Assembly (NCBI GenBank): GCA_027328825.1
Contig: DAHWTK010000038.1
Location: 1-14,685 of the forward strand
Direction of reading: 5' to 3'
Source of the DNA: Nitrospirota bacterium
Lineage (GTDB): Bacteria > Nitrospirota > JACRHJ01
Length of the DNA: 14,685 bases
Of this stretch, positions 6,544 through 14,180 are shown in pieces (position 1 is the first letter of the stretch; every line of letters starts with the position of its first letter). Position numbers and translations under genes: made by a program. Under the pieces are notes generated by a model, which searched no databases, was not told where the DNA came from, and saw only the letters and a list, made by a program, of their open reading frames with translations.

Positions 6544-6792
6544 ATGAAGGGATTACCTAACGGTAAAATTGAAAATGCCGCCGACCTGGGCAAGATAGTG
6601 AAGTATAAGCGAGCGAAGGACAGGCTTACCCAGGCGGATACGGCCGCACTGTGCGAGGTCGGGAACAGGTTCCTGTCCGAGCTTGAGAACGGTAAACCGA
6701 CCGTGCAACTCGGCAAGATCTTACAGGTGCTCAAGTGTCTGGGGCTGGAGGTCCGCGTCGTCCCGCGCGGCTGGCCTGGGGATACGAAATAA
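6544..6792 (+). CDS. hipB: HipB-type antitoxin / Xre-family repressor
   Basis: This is an 82-aa helix-turn-helix protein. The HTH (about 14-68) contains LTQADTAALCEVGNRFLSEL, followed by ENGKPTVQLGKILQVLKCLGL, the usual pattern for HipB-like Xre repressors, where the GKPTV segment follows the recognition helix. It should neutralise the HipA kinase and repress its own operon as a dimer. The ATG has AAGGA upstream with slightly long spacing. The stop overlaps the hipA start (TAATG, 1 nt), so translation is coupled. The first codons include operator-like palindrome O3, so the repressor may bind inside its own coding sequence. The C-terminal tail after the HTH is short (GWPGDTK). Assignment rests on the HTH pattern and on the adjacent hipA. 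Confidence 0.9.
   Translation: MKGLPNGKIENAADLGKIVKYKRAKDRLTQADTAALCEVGNRFLSELENGKPTVQLGKILQVLKCLGLEVRVVPRGWPGDTK
6553..6566. promoter_or_regulatory. Candidate HipB operator O3, inside hipB codons 4-8
   Basis: TTACC-TAAC-GGTAA is a perfect inverted repeat with the same arms and spacer length as O1. It lies within the coding sequence of hipB, downstream of the predicted start site. Binding there could block elongation or support looping with O1 and O2. Confidence 0.5.
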
Positions 6793-8036
6793 TGGCTGCG
6801 ACATTGATTGTTTACTTTCAGGGCTTACCGGCAGGAAGACTCTGGCTCGATGAGAGGCGCCGTTTCGTCTTCCAATACGCACCCGGCTGGATTGAAAATC
6901 CGAAAGCGGTCCCGCTTTCGCTTTCACTGCCTATGAGGGCGGAGCCTTTCGAGGACGACCTTCCGCACCCATTTTTCTCCAACCTACTCCCCGAGGCGGC
7001 TATACGTCAGGCTGTCGCGCGCAAGCTGGGGATTTCCGAGCGGAACGATTTCGCCCTCCTTGAGGCTATCGGCGGCGAATGCGCCGGCGCAGTGTCCGTC
7101 ATGCCGGAAGGCGAGAAGCCCGGCTCTGGGCACGAATTCACACCTCTCGATGAATACCAGCTTCACGAGGTCGTCCAGGCGCTGCCCAGCAGACCCCTGC
7201 TGGCGGGCGAGGAAGGCGTGCGCCTTTCACTGGCGGGCGCACAGAACAAGCTCCCGGTCTATATCGAGGATGACCGCATACACCTGCCGAAAGGCGGCTC
7301 GCCCAGTTCGCATATACTAAAGCCGCCCATCCGCGAACTTGAAGGTACTGTGGAAAACGAGGCGTTCTGTATGATGCTCGCGGGAAAGATGGGGCTGCCC
7401 GTGCCCGATGCCAAGATATTGCACGGCATGGACACGCTTTTCCTCATTGAGCGCTACGACAGGCGGCACGACGAACAGGGTAACCTCGTCCGCTTGCACC
7501 AGGAGGACTTCTGCCAGGCGCTCGGAGTCTCGCCCGACCAGAAATACGAAAGCGAGGGCGGGCCTTCTTCCAAGCGGTGCTTTGACCTGCTAAAGGAGCA
7601 TGGCGCAAGCCCTGCCGCAGACCAGAAAGCATTGCTTAACTGGGTGGTGTTCAACTTGCTAATCGGCAACGCCGACGCACATGCGAAAAATCTTGCACTG
7701 CTGTTTACTGATGATGGGCCTCGGCTCGCACCTTTCTACGACCTCCTCTGCACAGCGATCTACGAAGGCATTACGGACAGGCTCGCCATAAAGGTCGGCG
7801 GAGAGAACCGGCCTGATTGGGTTCAGGCGCGTCACTGGGAGAGATTCGCGGAAGAGGTCGGCATCAAAACCAGGCTGGTAACCGCCACACTTCGCGGCAT
7901 GGCCGAAGGCATTGTAAAGGACGCGGAGGACGTGGCCATGCGGTTCGAGAAAGAATACGGGAAGAGCGCAACTGTCCAGAAAATACTTACCGTAATCAAG
8001 AAACGGTCCCGTGGTATCCTGCTTACGCTGACGTAA
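6792..8036 (+). CDS. hipA: HipA-type serine/threonine kinase toxin
   Basis: This is a 414-aa protein. The start overlapping the hipB stop is preferred over the upstream in-frame codon at 6735, which lies inside hipB. The N-terminal subdomain (about 3-105; LIVYFQGLPAGRLWLDE, FFSNLLPE, GGECAGAVSV) is followed by the HipA-like kinase core. The P-loop is LAGAQNK (147-153) just after S146, which aligns with the inhibitory autophosphorylation serine (Ser150) of E. coli HipA. The ATP lysine is probably K177 (HILKPP). The catalytic loop is GNADAHAKN with D295, H297, K299 and N300, and the metal-binding aspartate is D317 in PFYD. QEDFCQALG and KYESEGGP are also conserved family blocks. In the model system HipA phosphorylates glutamyl-tRNA synthetase and induces growth arrest. 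The target here is unknown. All key residues are present, so it should be active. Confidence 0.96.
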   Translation: MAATLIVYFQGLPAGRLWLDERRRFVFQYAPGWIENPKAVPLSLSLPMRAEPFEDDLPHPFFSNLLPEAAIRQAVARKLGISERNDFALLEAIGGECAGAVSVMPEGEKPGSGHEFTPLDEYQLHEVVQALPSRPLLAGEEGVRLSLAGAQNKLPVYIEDDRIHLPKGGSPSSHILKPPIRELEGTVENEAFCMMLAGKMGLPVPDAKILHGMDTLFLIERYDRRHDEQGNLVRLHQEDFCQALGVSPDQKYESEGGPSSKRCFDLLKEHGASPAADQKALLNWVVFNLLIGNADAHAKNLALLFTDDGPRLAPFYDLLCTAIYEGITDRLAIKVGGENRPDWVQARHWERFAEEVGIKTRLVTATLRGMAEGIVKDAEDVAMRFEKEYGKSATVQKILTVIKKRSRGILLTLT

Positions 8037-8149
8037 CCTGCCTTCACGCTTTTTTTGACCGCGCGAATTACCCACTATACTCAATATCCTTCACGGTTCG
8101 GGCCATCTCTGAATAGGGGGTTTCCTGACAATTTTCGACAAAATAAAAA

Positions 8150-8180
8150 AGGGGGCTGCAACGGAAACCGCAGCCCCTTT
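8150..8180. terminator. Bidirectional terminator between hipA and the surface-protein gene
   Basis: GGGGCTGC (8152-8159) and GCAGCCCC (8170-8177) form an 8-bp GC-rich stem with a 10-nt loop. It is flanked by TTTATTT on the right and a run of six A on the left. It can stop both the plus-strand hipBA transcript and the convergent minus-strand transcript. A second small hairpin (GCCTT-TATAT-AAGGC, 8200-8214) lies between it and the stop of the large gene. Confidence 0.88.
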
Positions 8181-8221
8181 ATTTCAAATGTCAGGCGATG
8201 CCTTTATATAAGGCAAGGCGC

Positions 8222-11200
8222 TTACGGTTGTATGTTTATTTCGATAGGTTGTCCATAGGCAGTAAAGTTCTTGGAAGTCTTACCGATGATCTGGATATAT
8301 GCCTTAGTTCCGATCGCGTTTAGCTTGGACCACGCCTTTTCGCTTAAAGCAAGGCTTCCCGTTTTAGACACACCAAGCAATATTGTCTTGCCGGAAAAAT
8401 CCGCCGCAGCGTTCGCTTGCACTATGCACTTTACAAAGCCGGTCGGATCCCAGGATACGGTAAGCGGGTAACTCACGGCGGATTCATTTGCCGGTTCACT
8501 GATAACAGGCCCTCCGGTCACAACCGAAGTTTTTGTATCGCTGTATGTCGTCTCACCGGTCAATAATTTGCCCACAAATCGCCAGTAAAACTGTGAGCCA
8601 AGCCTCGTGATGTTTATCCATGCCGGAGTGTTCGGAGTATATGTGTCGATTGAACCCACTACTAATGACTTGATTTTAAATGGCCTGAGAAAATAAGGTT
8701 CAGCCGCGAACTCGGCAAATACTGGCGCGCTGGAGCCTGGATCGCATTCCATCGTTGGAATGTTTGAAACATCGACCGAAGGAATATCCGATAGATTCGT
8801 ATATCCGCCGTCGAGCACGAGCCTTAAAGTGTTACTCTGAAGAATCTGCTTATCGGCAGTCCAACCCTCGACCTTCCAATATATGACGCTGCCAAGGCTC
8901 GTAATCCTGTTCCATTTAGCCGCTGGCGGATTATATGTGCCTGAGATTCCCTTATTATCGGAAAGAAAGTTAATGGCTTTTTTGAAATACGGGTTGCCGG
9001 AAAACCAGACTTTAAACCTGACGCAGGTATTTGGCACCCATTCAAATTCAGGCAGGTTTGGAGAATACTGCGCCGGATGCACCGTCATATCAGTGGGTTT
9101 TGTTAAAATCGGAGTCGTATTATCCACTGTTACGTTGATACCGCCCCCCGGTGTCTCAACATGCCCGGAGTTAGCCGTTGCGCGCGACCTTATGGTGTAG
9201 CTGCCGTCGGCTGGCAGAGTCCATGTGTAGCTCCAGTTCGTCGTGCCAGCCGCATTGTTCCAGGTGGCGCCCCCGTCCGTCGACACTTCCACTTTGCCCA
9301 CGCCGGAACCGGAGTCCACTGCCGTACCGGTTATAATAGTATCAGTACCGTACAAAATATCTCCGGCGGCGGGGGCGGTCACGTACGATGAGGGATTACT
9401 ATTATCTACCGTCAGCGTCAAACCCGCACCCAGAGTCTCCCGATTGCCCGCGTTGTCCGTAGCCTGAGTCTTGATTACATATTTGCCGTCGGCGGGCAGA
9501 GTCCATGTATAGCTCCAGGAAGTCGTGCCGTTGACAGGGTTCCAAGTGGTTCCGCCGTCCGTAGAGATTTGGACGCTGTTTATTCCAGATAGAGTGTCCG
9601 CAGCAGTCCCGGATATAGTACACGAAACACCGCTTACATAAGGGCCGGCTGGCGAGGTTATTGCTGAGATTGGTGCCGTGGTATCCCACGTCAGGTTCAT
9701 GGTAGATGAAGCCGAGTTGCCTGCGGCGTCTGTAGTTGTAAACTGGATGACGTATGCCCCGTCCGCACTCGCCGAGATAGTCGTTGAGAGGGCATTAGGG
9801 CTGCCGAAGGTTATCGTCCCAGGGCCGGATGCCTTGCTCCATGAGTAGGTCATGGAGGTAGCATCGCTGGCGGCAGCTGTCTGTGTAAAAACCGCGTTGG
9901 TTATTTTGTCCGCTCCTGCGCTCACTGTAGGAGGCGAGGTGTCCCAGGTAAGGTTCATGGTAGATGAAGCCGAAATACCCGCGGCGTCCGAGGCCGTAAA
10001 CTGGATGACGTATGCCCCGTCCGCGCTTGCCGAGATGGTCGTTTCAAGGGCATTCGGGCTGCCGAAGGTTATCGTCCCGGGGCCGGATACCTTGGTCCAT
10101 GAGTAGGTCATGGAGGTAGCATCGCTCGCGGTCGCCGTCTGGGTAAATGTGGTATTGGTTATCTCGTCCGGACCGGCGCTGACAACTGGCGCGGTGTTAT
10201 CTAACGTTACCGAAACTCCCGCGCCTGGATTTTCCACATTCCCCGCATTATCTGTCGCGCGGGACTGTATTGTGTAGCTGCCGTCTGATGGAATTGCCCA
10301 GGAATAGCTCCAGGAAGCCGTGCCGGTGGCGAGGTTCCAGGTACTGCCGCCGTCCGTGCTGACCTCGACCTTGGCCACGCCGGAGAGATTGTCGGACGCT
10401 GTGCCTGTTATAGTATAGTTCCCTCCACTTAAGTACGCGCCGTTCACAGGCGCGGTAACGGCAGAGGAAGGAGGCGTATTGTCCACATCCACAGGCGTAC
10501 CGGAGGTGGGTGTCTCTACGTTTCCGGTATTGTCCGTCGCTCGGGACTGGATGATATAGTTGCCATCAGAGGGCAAGGTCCATGTGTAACTCCAGTTCGT
10601 CGTGCCGGTAGCGAGATTCCAGGTGCTGCCGCCGTCCGTGGACACCTCCACCTGTTGGACGCCGGAACCGGAGCCGTCCGTCGTGGTACCTGTTATGTCA
10701 TAGCTCGATCCGGCAAGAGAAATGGGGGGAGGAACGGCAGAGAAACCGTGCTTCGTGCCGCCGGAATCGACAAAATATCCAACAATGTCGCCCGCGTTAT
10801 TTATACCGTTTGCAACAGTTGTGGTCGCGTTTGGAAAATCGAGCGGGGTATAGACGCCGCCGGAAAGGATAAAGCCATGCGTAACGCCGCCGGAATCGAC
10901 ATATTGGCCAACGATCTGTCCGGCATCGTTTATGCCCAGAGGGAGAGTCTGGGCCGCACCGGGATAATCGATGGAAGAGTAGCTACCGCCCGAATAAAAG
11001 AATCCGTGGTTGGTATCGGTATAATACGTTCCGACCACCTGCCCGAGGTGATTAATGCCGTAAGCCTGAGTGCCTGTCGCGCCGAAACAACTCAATGAAC
11101 TGAAACTCCCTCTGGTGTCCAGAAAGCCCGATATCGGCCAGGGCGACGAGGAGGATTCATATCCTCCCACAATCTGGCCCGTGTCGTTTATGCCCATTGC

Positions 11201-12259
11201 GCCCGTCGAAAGAGAGCCGGGTGCGGCTGGCATCGGACTGAAGACGCCACTGGAATAAATAAAACCGTTGGCCTCGCCGTAGGAGCACGCGCACCTGAGA
11301 CCCACCATCTGCCCTGAGTCGTTTATACCGCGAACCTCCGTCCCAGGCGGTGCGCCAGGACCACTGGCCCCGGGGTAATCTACGGTGGAGAAATTGCCGA
11401 AGGAGAGCATGTAACCGTGCTCAGTGCCGCCCGAGTCCATATATCCCCCGACGATCTGGCCAGAGGAGTTAATCCCGTCCGCCTCGGTCCAGGTGGCTCC
11501 AGGGACATCGATGGCGGTCAAAGAAAAACCTTTCAAAGGCGAGATGGGCGAGGACGGCGAGGACGCCGGAGGGGTGCTGTCCAAAAATATCGTGTTGGTT
11601 ACCACGTTTGAATAGTTGCCAGCCTCGTCTATAAACCGGGCGTAGACCTGTTTTAGACCGTCGCCCGACGGGAGTGTCCATGCCACTGAGCTGGAATACG
11701 GCATCGGAGATGTCCAACCCCCGTCCAGGTTCATTAGTTGCATCGACGTTACAGTATAGTCTGGATCGTCAGCGTTCAGGTTTAACGTTACATCGGGCGA
11801 ATTTGTATATTTCGCCCCGTTGTTGATGCTAACCGTTCCGCTCGGGGGAGTAGTATCGAGCGTGATGGTACTGCTCAACTGTTCGGTGTAGTAATTATAA
11901 CCAGTGCAATAACCATTACAGTTACCCCAGGTGCCATAGCTGCAACAATAGCTATAGGTATAATAATAATTAGCAACAACATATATAATATGCGTGCCGG
12001 TGAAGGGCGTCAGAGGGAAACTGAAAGTGGTTGTTGGGCCGACGGTATAACTCGCCCCTCCGGACTCATAGATGTTAAGGGAATAGGTGTTGGCGGGATA
12101 CGAGATGCTTAAGTTAACCGTTGGATTATTGGTGTAAGCCGCTCCGCCGTCTATAACGACTCCGTCCGCACTGGCTGGCGAAGGGGCCGACAAAAACAGA
12201 ACCATAAAAACTAACGATAAGAAAAGAAACAAGCCGTATCGTAGTCCAAACCTCTCCAT
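8222..12259 (-). CDS. Giant secreted HAF/Ig-like/PKD repeat surface protein (1345 aa)
   Basis: The ATG at 12259 is chosen because AAGGAGG lies 5 nt upstream. A longer frame to 12307 has none. Signal peptide is 1-31 (ASA|DG). The modules in order are: an Ig-like domain with a Tyr/Cys-rich insertion (about 35-138, Cys 105, 106, 114 and 118); a second Ig-like domain (about 139-230); six HAF-family motifs of GINxxGQIVG type (starts 262, 311, 356, 401, 442, 485), probably a beta-propeller-like fold; two Ig-like units of 94 aa (STDGGSTWN at 540 and 634); two PKD-like units of 86 aa (690-775 and 776-861); two more 94-aa Ig units (899 and 993); and three C-terminal modules of about 95-100 aa (1051-1152, 1153-1250, 1251-1345). 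There is no PEP-CTERM, LPXTG or autotransporter barrel, and the end is INIQP. Extracellular adhesion or matrix is the likely role. It probably shares an operon with the UbiA gene 40 nt upstream. Confidence 0.9.
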   Translation of the reverse strand: MERFGLRYGLFLFLSLVFMVLFLSAPSPASADGVVIDGGAAYTNNPTVNLSISYPANTYSLNIYESGGASYTVGPTTTFSFPLTPFTGTHIIYVVANYYYTYSYCCSYGTWGNCNGYCTGYNYYTEQLSSTITLDTTPPSGTVSINNGAKYTNSPDVTLNLNADDPDYTVTSMQLMNLDGGWTSPMPYSSSVAWTLPSGDGLKQVYARFIDEAGNYSNVVTNTIFLDSTPPASSPSSPISPLKGFSLTAIDVPGATWTEADGINSSGQIVGGYMDSGGTEHGYMLSFGNFSTVDYPGASGPGAPPGTEVRGINDSGQMVGLRCACSYGEANGFIYSSGVFSPMPAAPGSLSTGAMGINDTGQIVGGYESSSSPWPISGFLDTRGSFSSLSCFGATGTQAYGINHLGQVVGTYYTDTNHGFFYSGGSYSSIDYPGAAQTLPLGINDAGQIVGQYVDSGGVTHGFILSGGVYTPLDFPNATTTVANGINNAGDIVGYFVDSGGTKHGFSAVPPPISLAGSSYDITGTTTDGSGSGVQQVEVSTDGGSTWNLATGTTNWSYTWTLPSDGNYIIQSRATDNTGNVETPTSGTPVDVDNTPPSSAVTAPVNGAYLSGGNYTITGTASDNLSGVAKVEVSTDGGSTWNLATGTASWSYSWAIPSDGSYTIQSRATDNAGNVENPGAGVSVTLDNTAPVVSAGPDEITNTTFTQTATASDATSMTYSWTKVSGPGTITFGSPNALETTISASADGAYVIQFTASDAAGISASSTMNLTWDTSPPTVSAGADKITNAVFTQTAAASDATSMTYSWSKASGPGTITFGSPNALSTTISASADGAYVIQFTTTDAAGNSASSTMNLTWDTTAPISAITSPAGPYVSGVSCTISGTAADTLSGINSVQISTDGGTTWNPVNGTTSWSYTWTLPADGKYVIKTQATDNAGNRETLGAGLTLTVDNSNPSSYVTAPAAGDILYGTDTIITGTAVDSGSGVGKVEVSTDGGATWNNAAGTTNWSYTWTLPADGSYTIRSRATANSGHVETPGGGINVTVDNTTPILTKPTDMTVHPAQYSPNLPEFEWVPNTCVRFKVWFSGNPYFKKAINFLSDNKGISGTYNPPAAKWNRITSLGSVIYWKVEGWTADKQILQSNTLRLVLDGGYTNLSDIPSVDVSNIPTMECDPGSSAPVFAEFAAEPYFLRPFKIKSLVVGSIDTYTPNTPAWINITRLGSQFYWRFVGKLLTGETTYSDTKTSVVTGGPVISEPANESAVSYPLTVSWDPTGFVKCIVQANAAADFSGKTILLGVSKTGSLALSEKAWSKLNAIGTKAYIQIIGKTSKNFTAYGQPIEINIQP
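9110..10711 (-). repeat. Coding repeats: four 94-aa Ig-like units in two pairs
   Basis: Units lie at about 10469-10711, 10193-10468, 9395-9676 and 9110-9394. In each pair the STDGG(S/T/A)TWN landmark recurs 94 codons (282 bp) apart. The units share SYTW-LP-DG-Y-I-QATD/RATDN-GN-VET at fixed positions and are closely similar at DNA level, consistent with internal duplication. Confidence 0.8.
9677..10192 (-). repeat. Coding tandem repeat: two 86-aa PKD-like units (258 bp period)
   Basis: The two copies (9935-10192 and 9677-9934) keep an exact 258-bp offset without indels. They share long identical stretches, for example SDATSMTYSW, GPGTITFGSPNAL, TTISASADGAYVIQF and SSTMNLTWDT. High DNA identity points to recent duplication or gene conversion. 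Confidence 0.85.
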
Positions 12260-12299
12260 TTCTGCCTCCTTAGAAAAGAAAAACTTCAGAAAGAAAATT

Positions 12300-13829
12300 T
12301 TAAACAATATTGCCTTTTACCAAGAGATAAATAAACAGCAGCATTGCGCTAGTTAGATAAATTCCGAATATAATCCCTTCCTTATAATTCTTTTTGTTTA
12401 TTGCAAAGAGAAAAAGTATTCCGAGGATGATGAAGGGAACGCCTATCTCCTGCATTCCAAAAAAATATGGGAAGAGCGCATAGCTTAAGGCGAAAAGTAG
12501 GCCTATTGCCAGCTTGCTCTTATTCATACCCATCATCACCGGGAGCGTCCTGATTCCGACCGCCATGTCGCCCCTGTAATCCTTTAGGTCGATAAAGTTC
12601 GAGCAGAGAGTGAAGCATATGAAGACGAATGCGGCGATGCCGGGCGGGAAATTGAGGATGTCCTTTCCGGCAAGCGTGTATCCCGCAAGCATAATCACAA
12701 GGGAATTCAGGCCGATCACAGCCTTTGAAAGGACCGGGACCCTTTTTAGTCGAAGCGGCGGCATCGAATATAAAAAATAGTTGCAGATAAAACAAAGGGT
12801 ATAAAAAAGCACCATATAGCCTGCGGCGAACGAATATATTATAGCCAGGAAAAGAGATATAAAACCGATTCTTATATAGATATCCAGTGGTATTTTACCG
12901 GTCACCGTGGGCCTTTTGGGATTGCTTATCTTATCGATTTCTATATCGGCCATGTTGTTCGTAACCGTGGAGAACAAAAAGGCGAAAACTATCGCGGCAA
13001 AAAGAAAATATGCCTCTAAAAAGTCGGGCAACCCATTAAATCCCGTTCCCCCGCAGTTATACCCTATTAAATAGCCAAAGGCCGCCATTATCGAATAATG
13101 CAGAACTCTTGAAAGGCTGATGTCCTTCAAAATCGCCTTAAAAAAATCTTTCTTGAATAAATATAGTAGGGCTATTAATGTATTGAGGGAAAGAAAGAGG
13201 TATGCGTCCATCATCATTCTGTCGGTAGTATCCATCGGCAGGCCAAGAGCGTTTTCGAGCCACTCGGTCAGATAACAGATTGCCATATAGCACCAGAAGA
13301 TTATTATGTAAAGCAGAACGCCGGTAGCCACGGCCCTTATAATCGACTTCGTCTTGCTGAACACGTACAGGCCGCAGAATAACATAGCGCAGAATATCTC
13401 AAGCCTCATACCGGGGGGCGCGCCCAGATGATCTCCAAAAAACAGCAGGAAGTTCCTAAGGATATCCTCATGGCGTTCGGGGACCATGTATAAATAGGTA
13501 ATTGGATAACGCCATATAATCTGGAGCAACAGGTCCGTAACCGGCACCGTGGCGATTATCAAGAATCCCACGGAGACAGTCCTGGCAACCTTCTCAATTT
13601 TCTCGCCGCTCATCAGATGCAGCAGTAAAACGATCGATAATCCAAGGCTGATATAAAAAAGAGCGTAATGAACAGGAACATCCCATTCCAGCCTCTTAAC
13701 ATGTATCTGGGCTACCAAATATTCAAGAAAGTTCCTGAGGGTTATGGCGGAAAGGAATGTAAAGACGTACAGCGAGAAGGGAACTTCTCCTTTTTCAATC
13801 CTGTTTACTAATCGATCAAAAAACTTCAT
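12300..13829 (-). CDS. UbiA-superfamily prenyltransferase with long N-terminal membrane extension
   Basis: This is a 509-aa polytopic membrane protein. The C-terminal half (about 272-509) has the UbiA superfamily signatures: first aspartate motif N291-N292-x2-D295-x-E297-x-D299, then YSMPPLRLKR (354-363), and a second motif D414-x2-D417-x3-D421 followed by GIRTLP (425-430). Such enzymes transfer a prenyl chain to an aromatic or polar acceptor using Mg-bound diphosphate. The pattern resembles the chlorophyll synthase, geranylgeranylglyceryl phosphate synthase and decaprenyl-phosphoribose synthase branches, and the substrate cannot be told. The N-terminal 270 residues add about six or seven membrane helices of no family I recognise. 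Typical UbiA proteins are about 280-320 aa. The start is uncertain: ATG at 13829 or TTG at 13850, neither with a clear ribosome site. The surface-protein gene begins 40 nt downstream. Confidence 0.88.
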   Translation of the reverse strand: MKFFDRLVNRIEKGEVPFSLYVFTFLSAITLRNFLEYLVAQIHVKRLEWDVPVHYALFYISLGLSIVLLLHLMSGEKIEKVARTVSVGFLIIATVPVTDLLLQIIWRYPITYLYMVPERHEDILRNFLLFFGDHLGAPPGMRLEIFCAMLFCGLYVFSKTKSIIRAVATGVLLYIIIFWCYMAICYLTEWLENALGLPMDTTDRMMMDAYLFLSLNTLIALLYLFKKDFFKAILKDISLSRVLHYSIMAAFGYLIGYNCGGTGFNGLPDFLEAYFLFAAIVFAFLFSTVTNNMADIEIDKISNPKRPTVTGKIPLDIYIRIGFISLFLAIIYSFAAGYMVLFYTLCFICNYFLYSMPPLRLKRVPVLSKAVIGLNSLVIMLAGYTLAGKDILNFPPGIAAFVFICFTLCSNFIDLKDYRGDMAVGIRTLPVMMGMNKSKLAIGLLFALSYALFPYFFGMQEIGVPFIILGILFLFAINKKNYKEGIIFGIYLTSAMLLFIYLLVKGNIV

Positions 13830-14106
13830 AGGCTGCTTTGCGGAATGCAACTACGTTTAAATTCTTACAGCTAAGGCGGAATTTGACGATAAAACTAACA
13901 TAAAAGATAATCTTTAGCAACTTATTTATATCACATTTGCTTACCAAGGGCTTCCAAAAGCATCCAGTTGATGCTCCAACATCCCCGATTTCCCAAAATC
14001 GTTCAAATTTTGAGAGGGCTATGGAGCCACTCCCCGCCCCGGCACTCCGATATTTTTTTCTGTGTGGGGGATCCCCCTCAAGCAAGTTGTGGGGTTTCTT
14101 GTATTT
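13830..14106. other. Intergenic region upstream of the prenyltransferase gene
   Basis: There is no convincing gene here. It holds an 80-bp direct-repeat copy (13978-14057), a 12-bp perfect palindrome GGGGGATCCCCC (14066-14077) and a small hairpin GCATC-N5-GATGC (13960-13974). I could not pick a promoter for the UbiA gene with confidence. The AT-rich stretch 13880-13935 is the best place for one. Confidence 0.5.
13978..14057. repeat. 80-bp direct repeat, copy A
   Basis: It aligns without gaps to copy B 588 bp away. By hand count 69 of 80 positions match, with the last 20 (CCCGGCACTCCGATATTTTT) identical. Both copies are in the same orientation and lie on either side of the tRNA-like gene. I do not recognise the family and it encodes no obvious protein. 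Confidence 0.85.
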
Positions 14107-14180
14107 TGGAGCGGATGACAGGGGTTGAACCTGTAACTCGCAGCGGGAGCACGCGGGTTTTAACGTTAAACTACATCCGC
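14107..14180 (-). tRNA. tRNA-Gly-like gene with abnormal D-loop and anticodon arm
   Basis: On the minus strand this folds as a 74-nt tRNA. The acceptor stem GCGGATG/CATCCGC is perfect, the D-stem is GTTT/AAAC, the T-arm is ACAGG-TTCAACC-CCTGT, discriminator U73 is present and CCA is encoded. Arm lengths match glycine tRNAs, and the acceptor sequence with U73 is typical of tRNA-Gly. Canonical numbering gives anticodon UCC (GGA codons). Three features are unusual: G19 is replaced (D-loop AACGTTA), position 33 is C instead of the near-universal U, and the 31-39 pair is a T/C mismatch. A shift of one base would give U33 with CCC but spoils the arm lengths. It may be a decayed copy or a specialised tRNA. 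Confidence 0.68.

Noticed and set aside
8222..8300. C-terminus of the giant protein as a PEP-CTERM or other sorting tail
   Set aside because: There is no VPEP motif, hydrophobic helix or basic end. The protein ends in a beta-strand-like INIQP.
10655..11098. 147-codon plus-strand frame opposite the HAF region
   Set aside because: Its regularity comes from the repeats coded on the minus strand. No start signal is present.
8225..12259. Repeated DNA as a possible CRISPR array or mobile element
   Set aside because: The 258-bp and 282-bp periods are in-frame protein repeats. No short identical repeats with unique spacers were seen anywhere in the window.
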